The position numbers and the translations under genes were made by a program. A stretch of 64,000 bases of DNA, taken from Nereocystis luetkeana. Lineage: Eukaryota; Sar; Phaeophyceae; Laminariales; Laminariaceae. Location of the stretch: assembly GCA_031213475.1 (NCBI GenBank), contig JARUPZ010000009.1, forward strand, positions 2,505,001 to 2,569,000. The letters are read 5' to 3'. This document shows, piece after piece, positions 29,701-41,700 of this stretch (position 1 is its first letter; each line of letters starts with the position of its first letter). Below the pieces are notes generated by a model that was given only the letters and a program-made list of their open reading frames with translations, searched no databases and had not been told where the DNA came from.

Positions 29701-32700
29701 CTTCTTGTGCGCGGAGGCCATGAGATTACTCATCAACCATTGCACTGTGATATTTGTTAGAAAGTTAGTTTTCGGGTTACAGGCACAACCATTGCACTTT
29801 GATATTTCTTAGAAAGTTAGTTTTCGGGTTACAGGCACAACCATTGCACAAGAGCGCCTCGCGCACGGAGTCTGCGAAAAAAACGGTGTACCTGTACTGT
29901 AGCACGCGTCATCCTGTTGGATCTGTAGTATTACGGGGGAAAATAGTACATAGAACCTATGGCACACACAAAAACCTACATACGTACCTATTTTTAGTAC
30001 CAATATTTGGTCCTATTTACTATGCTCGCCCGCAATAGCTCGTGTTGCCGGGTGAGAGCCAGGCGCATCATCTGCACGACCTGCTACTGTGCAGATTAGG
30101 ATCTAGATGATCTAGCTGTAGATCATATATATCTGTAGATTATCTGTCTGTAGATGGTCTGTCTGTAGATGATCTGTGTGTAGATGATCTAGATTATTCA
30201 TAGATGATATCAATCGTGAGCTGGCCGGTGCGCGCAGTATAAATGGCTGCAACGAGGGGGAAGGGGGTTTCGACGATATGAGCATGCCCTCAGGCATTGG
30301 GCACGGGCTTTCTTCGAGAGGTATAGAACAGAGGCGTTGGAAACGGGGGATCTAGCTTCTTGTGGGACCGACGAGGCAGTGAGGTCGTGCGCATCCTAGG
30401 GCGCGAGAGACGTCGGGTGTCGTGCGTTTCGTGGGGTAAAGGTGCGGGGTCGTGCGTGTTTCGGATTTACACAGGAGAGGCGTCAGTCTCGTGCGTTCCG
30501 CGAGACGAGGGAGGGCTGCTTGCCACACGTCTTTCATAAAATGGTTGATACACCCCGTGTACGAGACGGATAGAAGTAGCCCTAGCCCTTCCCGCAGTCC
30601 CAAAAAGTCAGTCACATCAGACCCATTCAACTATTATTGGTTGGCGTTGTTCCCATTGTCTCGTACACAGTGTGTGCCAACCATTCTATCGAAAAAGTGG
30701 GACGCTTTACTGAGGCGTACTGGACGACGGTAAGCCAACTTTTGACCGAGTTTGCAGCTCACCTCGTCTCCGATGGACGCCTCCACCTTTTGCTTCTCCT
30801 CTATAGCCTTCGAAACCTTCGCCCTGCCCGCGAAAAGAAACAAACGAACAAATAAATTTCTATTTTTGAAGTTACGACGCAGTTATATCGCAACAACCAA
30901 TATCTATGGTTGAAAGCCCTTGAAACCTTCGCCTAACGTAAGAACCAAACAACAACAGCAACAGCGACAACAACAACAAAAAACTATACCTACGAGGCAA
31001 ACAAAATGTAAAATATATATATATATATCTCAACCAAGATCGGTTTGAAACACGGAGACCACATCACATGACCGTAATCAGAAAAATAAAAAAATATAAA
31101 TTTGAAAACGTCGCCACCACAAAAAAAAAACCCTGCCGCATACGATCGGGGGGCACATGTGTACAGTACTTTTTGGGGGGGGTTCTGCTCACTTAGCGGG
31201 GCCGATTTCGAGAAAACAATGAACCCCCAGAAAAGTCACCCAGAACAACGATTTTAAGGGGAAAAATGAAACTGCAAACCCGGTGGCCCAGTTGAAACCC
31301 AAAACGATTTTCCGACTACCAGGTATGAAGGTAACGTTCCCTGGTGTCCTTAACCCTTTTTGAACCGCAGTCCCGTTTTGGGGACAAACCGGTCAAATTT
31401 CAAGTAGTTTGTCCCCAAAACGGGACTGCGGTTCTAAAAGGGGTTAATGAGCCCCGTCAGCCTGACCTGTTGCCTCAGAAGGGAAAAAAAAGGACGAGTC
31501 GATGCGAGTCGAAGAGGGAAGGAAGGATAGGGCCGACGTCTTCTCGGGATAAAAGAAAATGCTCGAAGGCACGAACGCACGTAGTGCGGAAAGAGGGAGA
31601 AACGCCTACCCCCCTCGTGTGACCCAGGGTCTGAGTTTTACGGCTACCGATAGGAAAGGAGAGAGAAGAAGGGCAGATCGTATGGAACGGGATGAAAAAA
31701 ATAAAAATAAATAACAAGTGCTAACCCTATCGCGGCACGCTGCTCACACTATTACGGGGGGCCATAGTTAATAGGACCTACGGTATACATAAAAACCTAT
31801 ATATTTAATCATTTTTACGAACAATATTTGGTCCTATTAACTATGGCCCCCCGTAATATTAATAGGTACCCCGAGTTACGAGCACCAAGTGAAAAATCGG
31901 AACTCTTCTGGGGCCCAGGTTCTGGGGCCCGGGTCACAAGGAAAACCTAATAAAACGAGCAAGAATATTTTGCCACCCATCTATTAATGGGAAATGCATG
32001 CAGGAGTGCAGTCTCCGGTAGCCGAAGGCGGTCCTCATGCCTACAAAAAATTACGACGTGGGGTGCACACTTCCCGCCGAGTTACGCACTCTCGTCGCAG
32101 GCTCTTTTCTCTTGCATAAAAATTGAGAAGCGGAAATGCGCGAGAGCGTGAGTGGGTTATTACGGGAGGCCATATTAAATAGGACCTGCGGTACACACGA
32201 AAACCTATATATTTCACTATTTTTACCAACACTATTTGGTCCTATTTAGTATCGTCCCCCACAACAGCAACATTCGATGAAAATCCACGAGAAGTAGGAA
32301 CGCTAAATCCTTTGCGCGATAGAAGGGACGACAACGCCAAGCATTTGTGTACCAACTGGAACCCTGTTCCCACATGGTACTTTGACCCCGCCGCGGGCTC
32401 ATTCCATTTGGCACCCTGCTCCCACCCACAAGGTGCAGAACGACAGTACTGCATAAACAGCTTGTCGGCAGGAGCCGCGGGAGGCCGACCTAGCACCCTG
32501 ATCCCCTTGGACACCAGGTTGGGCCATACAGACCTTCAAAACAACCCCTCCTATGCGTACGTACAACCGCATTGAACACGTGTGTGCAAGTTTCTCCGCC
32601 GCCGCCGCTACTGTTGTCGACAACAATAGTATTATTATCAATAGTTGGTGTGGCGAATTATTCCAACCAACTGACTTTTAAGAAATAGTACCGGGTGCCA

Positions 32701-35700
32701 GACATTCAACCATATTCACTCACTCACAAAAGAAAAGAAATGAACAAACAAACAGACGAACAAACAAAGAAACAAAAAAAACAAAGAAACAGACAAATAA
32801 ACAAAACAAGCATACAAGCCGCGAACGCGCGAGTCGGACCCGAAAGACCCAGAGCTCCGCGGGAAAATTCGGCCCGCGACTCTGTCCGTTAATATAATTG
32901 ACTGTTTGTATAATACTCTTTGGTACACACGGCCCCTTTCAGTTCGGCACCGCGTGGAAGCCAACAGCCAACTACTAAGCAATGCCCGTATCACACCAGG
33001 GTGATAATGTAACACACCCCCTTGGACGATTTCCACAAGGTGGGTTTCTCGACGGCTGGGGAGGGCATACTGAATACGCCGAGCGATACAGCAGTCTATG
33101 CTGTAACCTTCTCGAGGAAATATTTCCAGAGCCACCGTTTTCTTCGCGTGTGCCCCCGGCTTGCATAAAACCGGGTCTGAACTTCATCCCAGGGGGGGGG
33201 GGGGGGTACTCATTTGTTGCTTGCCTCAGTCATTTGACCATTGACCACGCATCCCTTTCAAGACGGAGCACCGTTCCTACTCCTAATAGAGACACCTCCA
33301 ACAATTGAGCGCTCGAAATAGTACCGGGTGCCAGACATTCAACCATATTCACTCACTCACAAAAGAAAAGAAATGAACAAACAAACAGACGAACAAACAA
33401 AGAAACAAAAAAAACAAAGAAACAGACAAATAAACAAAACAAGCATACAAGCCGCGAACGCGCGAGTCGGACCCGAAAGACCCAGAGCTCCGCGGGAAAA
33501 TTCGGCCCGCGACTCTGTCCGTTAATATAATTGACTGTTTGTATAATACTCTTTGGTACACACGGCCCCTTTCAGTTCGGCACCGCGTGGAAGCCAACAG
33601 CCAACTACTAAGCAATGCCCGTATCACACCAGGGTGATAATGTAACACACCCCCTTGGACGATTTCCACAAGGTGGGTTTCTCGACGGCTGGGGAGGGCA
33701 TACTGAATACGCCGAGCGATACAGCAGTCTATGCTGTAACCTTCTCGAGGAAATATTTCCAGAGCCACCGTTTTCTTCGCGTGTGCCCCCGGCTTGCATA
33801 AAACCGGGTCTGAACTTCATCCCAGGGGGGGGGGGGGGGGTACTCATTTGTTGCTTGCCTCAGTCATTTGACCATTGACCACGCATCCCTTTCAAGACGG
33901 AGCACCGTTCCTACTCCTAATAGAGACACCTCCAACAATTGAGCGCTCATTACGTTGTTTCCCTATATTGCATAGAAACGTTTTGCTAATCTTATCCCCT
34001 TCGTCCCAGGGGGGTGTGTTAACTTATCACCCAGTGTGATAGTGTGATACGGCAGTCGGCGGCTCGCACGTGGCCAAGCACACGGGCGTAGCATTAGCAA
34101 TGGCAGCTTTGGGCGCACACGGAACCACCCCCCCCCCCCCCCCCCCCCCCCCCCGACGTCCGCACCTTGTCCTAGACAAACAATACCAGGTAGTCCTTTT
34201 AGGACTGCAGTCCCGTTTGGGGGACAAACCACTCTTGACGCCAAGTAGTTTGTCCCCAAGTCGGGACTGTGGTCCTAGAAGGGCTAATCGGCGTGGAAAA
34301 CGCGGCTCCCGATAACGGGGGCGTATCATAAGCCCAATACAGAAAATGTTCCCTCTGTAGTACCTGTGGGATCGCTTGGCGCAGATGGGACCAACCAGTG
34401 CGGCAGTGCGCGGGGGTACATCAGTGCCGGTTGCCGCTACATATAGTGCCGGCATTGTCGGGCCGGTGTCGCATACCATACCGGCACGTTGCCCGCTATA
34501 GTGCCTTCGAAATCGCTTGGTACAGATGGGACTAACCGATGTGGCGGTGTGCGGGGTATATATTGCCGGTTGCCGCTATATGTAGTGCGGGTGCTGTTGG
34601 CGGGACCAAATCACACCGCAACTACAAAGGGGTTGGAATTACTGCTGTAGGCGTTTTAGTATTGTGTTCGGTACACTCACTGACATGATGGGCCAAGCCT
34701 GAGTCAGTTCATTGAAGCCCCTCGGGGTACATATATTAACTGGGGTACATATATTCCCTGACATGGGAAAAAAAGGGGGGAACAGTGGCGGACAAAACAT
34801 GTCACCACCCGTTGAATGCTCCACGCACAAACACGCATATTTCCTGTGTGGAACTCCCAAAAACCGTTACACATGAATTCCATGCACCAAGTACGAGAGC
34901 ACCCCCAACATACTGCGCGGCTGTACATGAACCTACAGTAAATCTGAGCCTAATCAAGCCCAAGTCATTTGTTCCCCAAAAACGGGAGGTCGGTCTCAAC
35001 TCCTTTAGGGCCGCAGTCCCGTTCTTGGGGACGAACCACTCAAATTACACGTAGTTTGCCCCCAAAACGGGACTGCGGTCCTAAAACGGTTAAAGGGGGG
35101 CTCAAGGGCCTGTAAAAAGTAAGAAGGCAACTCACATCTCCCGTTCGATGAGCTCGAGTCGCTTGGCGACGTTCTGCTTGGCCTCCTCTAGGTCCTGTTT
35201 CATCAACACCGGCCCGATCAGCTTGAACACTGGCGCCTCGTCCTCAAGCAGATCCAACTCCTGAAGGCGAAAAAACGAAAAAAGGAAGGGAAGCAAAGCC
35301 GAAGGGTGCTGCAGTCAGCAAGACCACCCTCGAATGTTTTGCTCTGTGCTATGACCGAGGAACATGCTGTATTACTGGGGGGGCATAGTAAATTGGACCT
35401 ACGGTACACAGAAAAACATACCAGGTATATATTTACCTATTTTTACTGACAATGTTTGGTCCTATTTACTATGGTCCCCCATAATAGACATCAGGACCAA
35501 ACATAGAGTGTATACATGGAGGTATTACACGGGTTTTTGAGTGTATTATGGGTTCTGATTTATACGGTCCTCCGCATTAGCGCCCTGGGTACGAAACAAC
35601 ATACATACGTCCAAGCAAAAAACATGACAAACAAAAATGAACAAAACAAATCCCAGGCGTGTGACGGAGGAAACCCCACAAAAAAAACGATAAAACGATA

Positions 35701-38700
35701 TACTGCATGAACACTCCCTTCCCAACGTCAGAAAGATTGAAAAAAAAAAAATGAGCTGGAGAGATTCCTGAACGAATTTACAGTAGCAAAAATGACACTT
35801 GATTTTAGAAATAGTTTCACTTGGTTTTACTATAGTACCTCGAAAAAAAGGGGGGATTGCCTTCGAAAAAAATATTGAATACCCTTGCGGTGAGATCGAA
35901 AAATTCCTCAAAACTCTTGTTTGCAAGCTGGGCGTGACAATTCGATCGCGGGTGCTACAAGGCGTGTACAATGTAGGTTGCCGAGTGGGCCACACAGCAT
36001 GTACCGCAGGTGCAAGAGGTTGAGTTAAAGCGGTATCTCCGATGGTTGGAGCCACTGGACACGCGGAAGCGGGCACAGCATTGCAGTACGCAGGCAGCAC
36101 CGGGGACTATTTAGAACGGGCACATATCTTCGCTTCCATGGCGGAGACATCACAACAGGTCTCGGAAGTTCACCACAAACGTACCGCGAAACGAAAGAGT
36201 TGCAGTGCAGCGCAGTGCTGTGCCGTGCAGGTCTGAGAAACATACCCGAGCAGCAGTCAACGCTTCGTGCATCCCAAGTAAAATCCTTCAAAGAAATCGG
36301 TCGATATTACTATTACGGGGGACCATAGTTAACCGGACCTATGGTACACATAAAAACCTATATGTTTAACCATTTTTACTGACAATATTTATTCCTGTTA
36401 ACTATGGCCCCCCGTAATAGCCAAGTATGATCAGCAGTGGCCGTCCGGAGGACAGGTGTCCAGCAAACAAGCCAACCCTTACCCGAAACGCTGACCAACC
36501 AAGTAGATGTATAGTCTATAACCCCCAAAGTAGCAGTCCGGTATTTACAGCACCATATTCATTTTTTATAAGATGACTAACCTGCATACCGTCAAAAATC
36601 AAGCCGCGAAATACCGTAAAAAAACAAGCCACGAAAATACGCAGAAGGGAACACGTTACACACATACAGAGTACACGGAACCCCGAAAATACGGTTGCGG
36701 AGGCCACTGCGATGTTGCGATATCCTCGACGACACCGGGTCTTGAACCCCTCCCCAGGACTAGGAAAGCCACGACATCAACAATCAACACCATCTACAAA
36801 AAAAACAACCGCACCACGGAAGGTAATAACCTCTTCCGCGCCACCACCACCACCACCACCACCACCACCAACACCACCAACACCACCACCAACAACACCA
36901 CCAGTATCATCACCGCCGCCGCCATCACCACCAACAACAACAGCAACACCAACAACACGGATAGCAACACCAACACCAACATCAACACCAAACGCAGCAA
37001 TGTCATCATCTCCGCCAGCAGCAACAGCACCACCATCGTCACCACCGCTCCCCATGACCACCACCAACACCACCACCACCAACACCAGCACCAACACTAC
37101 CAACACCAACACGACCAGGAAAAATATCACCACCACCACCACCACCACCACCACCATCACCACCACCATCACCATCACCATCCCGTCACCATCACGCGGA
37201 AACGACGTGTCCGGCTAAATAACATCCACCCCCGGCCTCCTTCCCCAAACCCGGGGTCGCGCAGGCACACCGCGCACACCACGCACCTGCTTCACCATGC
37301 CGTTCTCATTCGCTTGTTGGTAGAACTGGCTCCGCGAGTCCGCCAAAGCCTGGAGTTCTGCAACAGTTTCCAACGATGGAAAACAAAAAAAAAAAAACGA
37401 AAAAAGCGAGCCAATACACCGAGTGAGAAAAAGCGGGGGAGTCGGAGACGGAAGGGGCTGCCTGTTCTGAATGAACAGGTTTCTTCGCTATGCCAATCAG
37501 AAAGTTTCCTCGTGCCGCATACCGCGCGTACATACGATATATATAGGAGCTTAAAATTCCCGCACCCGCAAAATTCGGCCAATCCCACTGGATTGCCCTC
37601 GAAGATGGGGTTGGCTAGAGGCTCATCGCGCGAGTCGGGGGGGGGGGGGGGGGGGGGGGTGTACTAGATAGGAGAGGCGTTCTCGATCTCATGCATGGCC
37701 GTAGTCGTATGACCATAGACCCTCGCATCCCTACAATGCAGGGACGGAGCATGTCGGGTCTTCACCGACCAGGCAGACATTGCTTGGTTGCTCGCTTGCT
37801 TGCACCAAGCGCGAAGCGCCGTGAGGTGTCTGGCGAGCCGCATGAAGGGTGAGCTGCATCCTACTAAGAACCGCTTTTGAGGCGGACTTGCTTATGGACG
37901 GCAGCTTCAATGTGTGTGGGGGGGGGTGTACTCGCGTCATGAATGACCGTAGTAGTAGTAGTACCATAGACCCTGTCGGGAGAGAGGAGGGGACGGATTT
38001 CGATATCCCCGGGAAAGAAATCCTGTCGATCACTGCTGTTTCGGCTCTTCATCCCGCGATTGTTGGTAACGTTGTTCGGGGATCTTGCACTCGTATACAT
38101 GGGCTGCTTATGATAGCTGTTTTCATTATAAAAAAACACTTCGAAATACAGCATCCACCTGGGGCGAAGCTCCGAGGCATTCGGGTCGCCCTGCTGCCTG
38201 CCCCTGATAGTCGCGAGCAACTTTTTAGCGAACGCATATTTACATTTCCAATTTTGACCCGATACAGCAGTTTGCAGCAGTGTAGTACTCGTGCGAATAC
38301 TTCTTTGTTTTGTTTTTACCACTTTTTTTTTCGTCGCTACACACTATCCAATTAGTAGTTTCCCACACGAAAAAACGCCTCCACGAAAACCCGAAAAAAA
38401 TGGAACGTTTTCTTTTCTTCAACCCCCCCGCCCCCCGCAAGGGAGGAGAGAGAGGAGATAGTTGAGAAAACCAGACGGGCAGACCGTAGGACTGTGCGTG
38501 GCAGACCCAGGACACAGGTATTGCGGGCTTCCTCTATGGAGGAGAAAAGGCGCTCGAGGCCGGACTCAAAACGCTCTCCGCATCTAGCGAACCTGACACA
38601 CAAGAGAGCCTTGAGTACGCAGCAGTTCATTGAGCTGAACATCCGCGCCGCACGCGAAGGTGCCGTTTCTGCAAGAGACATGCGCCAACCTTGACGAGCT

Positions 38701-41700
38701 GTGTGGGGACTATACGGGTGTGAGGGCTCCCTCAACGCAGACGAGTACACACAACAGCGAGCTCGGGGAGCTTAACCGTTCCACTCGACCGCCGCGATCG
38801 GACGACAGTGGCTCGACACCTGCACCCAGGCCAGGCCCTCAGCTTTTGCCAACGACGAGGGGGAAGGTGGCGGCGAAGAAGGTAAGGTAGACAGGAAGAG
38901 AGGGAGGGAGGGAGGGAGGGAGGGAGGGAGGGAGGCGTACTCATTTGTTGCTTTCCTTATTACGGGGGACCATAGTTAATAGGACCTATGGTGTACATAA
39001 AAACCTATATATTTAACCATTTTTACTAACAAGATTTGGTCCTATTAACTATGGCCCCCCGTAATAGTTTGATTTGACGATTGACCACGCATCCCTTTCG
39101 AGACGGGGGGGGGGTTGCGAAGAAGACGGCAGCAGCAGCAGCAGCAGCAGCAGTGGTGAAAGTGGGGAAGGGGCAGGAGCGGATCAAGAGGCGGGCAGCA
39201 GAGTGACGTCGAGGAAGGGAGGACAGACTCGGGTGGTGTGCGCGGAGTAGATGTTTTCCGCGACAGCGATCTCGGCGAGGGAAGCCTCATCAATAGTACT
39301 GAAAGCGAGGGGAGGGTGAAGGCGGGGGGGAAGATACTTCTTGACCGGCCTTGCCCTGCCGGGATCTAATGACTCACGCAAGGGGAGGGGACGAAAGCGG
39401 AAACGTTTCCAACTCCGTTGCCGAGCACGTCTCCCCGGCATCAGTGCCCTCCAGAAAGAGTACACGCGGGAGAGTTCGGACGCCTAACGTGCGCACGAAT
39501 GACAAGTGAGGGGCGTACGGCCAACGACGGTATTAACCCTTTAGGACCCCAGTCCCGGTTTGGGGACCAATCACTTGGAATTAGAATGGTTTGTCTCCAA
39601 ATCGGGACTGCAGTGCTAAAGGGGTTATAACATGAGTGACACAAAACTAGAAATTAGCTCGATTGTCGGTTTCTGCCAGGCGAAAATAAGAAAGAGGCTC
39701 ACGGAACGAAAAAAAATAGAAAGTCCAGGCTGAGCCCAGATTCCAGGTTTTCACTACTGTATGTGTCCCGTGCTGCAACTCCACGGCGGAATGTGCAGGA
39801 ATGTCCCTTGACGCTGTTGACGTAGATGGGTATTTGTTGCATGTGAATCATGTATACCGAGATTAATTTCTTCCATCGAGTCGCTTTCTGTCTACACGGT
39901 CGCAATACCCTGCCGAACACCCCGGCCAGGTTCGGTACAAATTCGACCCCGATACCAGCAACTTCGGTAAGGCTCGGTACGAATTCGATACCGGTATCCC
40001 GGGTGCTGGTATAACCTCGACTGCAATACCGGGGGCACGGGTATTGGTTCGGTACGCTCCCAATACCCTACCGAGCACTCCGATACGGTTCGGTGCGATC
40101 TCAATAACGGTGCCGGACACTTCAGTCCAAAGGAACAGACAGGGCTACCGACCCAGCCTGGGTTTCTTACTTGGTAAAGGCGTGCGTTCATGTTCCCAGG
40201 ATCATCTCAATAAAACCGCGCGTGCTTGATCTTCTTACTTTCTCGTCAATCTCGGGTTTTCTTATGCATTTCTCGTGAATCCCGTCATTTCTCTTCCAGG
40301 TATGGATCACTGTCTTCCATCTCAATAACGGTGCCGGACACTTCAGTCCAAAGGAACAGACAGGGCTACCGACCCAGCCTGGGTTTCTTACTTGGTAAAG
40401 GCGTGCGTTCATGTTCCCAGGATCATCTCAATAAAACCGCGCGTGCTTGATCTTCTTACTTTCTCGTCAATCTCGGGTTTTCTTATGCATTTCTCGTGAA
40501 TCCCGTCATTTCTCTTCCAGGTATGGATCACTGTCTTCCTCGGGCTGCATGGAATCTACGATATTCGCTTTCCAAAACCAACCAGTACCAATTCATCTGG
40601 CAAATAATGTCCCTTTCGGGTTATTTCCATTACTTATTTGCGGGCTCGGCAAGTCTAACATTACGCGGGACAGATTGGCGCTAGCTACGTACCAATCAAA
40701 TCGCCGTATTAACGCGAAACGCGAAATCACGCCGCACAAGAGTAAGAAGGAAGATACACAGCTCGCACTCCCGCCGTCACGCGATGACATGACCTTCGAT
40801 CTCGGCGTACAATCAACCCAAGGTCAATCCGCTGCGTGCCGGGCAAGGCCACAGAGTAGACGCGATGGGTTCCACGGCATATTTGGAATCCGTGGTCTAG
40901 GGAGCGAGAGGTCGGCCGGGGCGTGCTGCGCTCTTCGTCCCAACTTTCAAAACGTTTGTTTTTTTGCTGTCGGAGAGCGATCGAGCGTTGTTGTCGTCTG
41001 CTTTCTACAAACCAGTTGCCACCTGTCATTTTACTAGACGCCTGACGCCTGGCCGGCCCAAGCTGCGTATCACCGACCGAGGTGTGAGCTGTGCCACTAG
41101 CGTGGGTCGGAGCCCCCAACCAGCGAGCTTCGTTCAGATTTCATTACGTAGGCGATGGGTTTGTCGATCGATGTCAGACCTGAGACAGGGAAAAATTATT
41201 GCTACCGGAGAGGGGTCGAGCTTTTTCGTCGTCTGTTCTTGAAGGACCAGCCGCCAGATATACTTTCATCAGGCGCCTGGTCGGCCCACGCCACATATCA
41301 CCAACCGAGGTATGAGCACTGTGACACTAGGGTGGGCCTGAGACCCTAACCAGCGCGCTCCGTTCAGATTTCATGACGGACTCGCTGGTTTTGTCGATCG
41401 ATCTCTGCCGAGGGTTTTTCTACAAGTTGTCTCCAGCCTCCAAATCCTGCCAGACCAGGGGTTTAATATACATTGCGCGGCGCGCAATAAAAGTCCGCCA
41501 GGGCTGTCTCGTGACGTGATTTTTTTGTTCAGGGTTAAGACATGGCCTCTTCCCCTCAGGCTGGCTTTCTTATTACTCGAAGTGCTCGGTGATTTCATGA
41601 ACACTCGCCCAGCAGGCCCATCAACTAAAAAAAAGTTATTTACTCGTACTATTCCAGGAAACCAGAGTAATCAGGACCCACATTGTCCGCAAAAACTTAG

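Larger units (their letters stand above)
26733..30762 (-). other. PFDN6 intron 4 (4.0 kb)
   Basis: It contains three tandem units of another inverted-repeat element (26849-27300), four TA-MITEs or pieces, a CTTCGGGT-rich stretch (27820-27960), a ~507 bp palindrome (28361-28867), one poly-G-headed repeat copy, a split GTTCTACG-type element, a 53 bp tandem duplication (29737-29842) and GATCTGT/GTAGAT repeats (30070-30200). Confidence 0.75.
30824..35135 (-). other. PFDN6 intron 3 (4.3 kb)
   Basis: It contains a TA run (31013-31028), three TTAA palindromes, two TA-MITEs, two SINE-like copies, a 633 bp tandem duplication (32684-33950), a C27 run (34128-34154) and the GCCGGTTGCCGCTA dispersed repeat (34370-34600). 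Confidence 0.75.
35261..37286 (-). other. PFDN6 intron 2 (2.0 kb)
   Basis: Two TA-MITEs and a CAC/CAA triplet-rich stretch (36840-37190). Nothing else recognised. The 364-codon plus-strand frame across the triplet stretch is a repeat artefact. Confidence 0.75.

Noticed and set aside
30070..30200. GATCTGTAGAT repeats as an origin or operator array
   Set aside because: Short degenerate tandem units with no symmetry or context; similar AGATCATGATCTAGATCATC pieces are scattered at 3610, 6560 and 1660 as part of dispersed repeats.
36573..37667. 364-codon ORF, Thr/Asn/His-rich
   Set aside because: Openness comes from CAC/CAA triplets; all frames are open there, and PFDN6 exon 2 lies on the opposite strand within it.
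40447..41037. 196-codon plus-strand ORF in PFDN6 intron 1
   Set aside because: Its first 30 codons are the duplicated 221 bp unit and the rest shows no family resemblance or splice logic.
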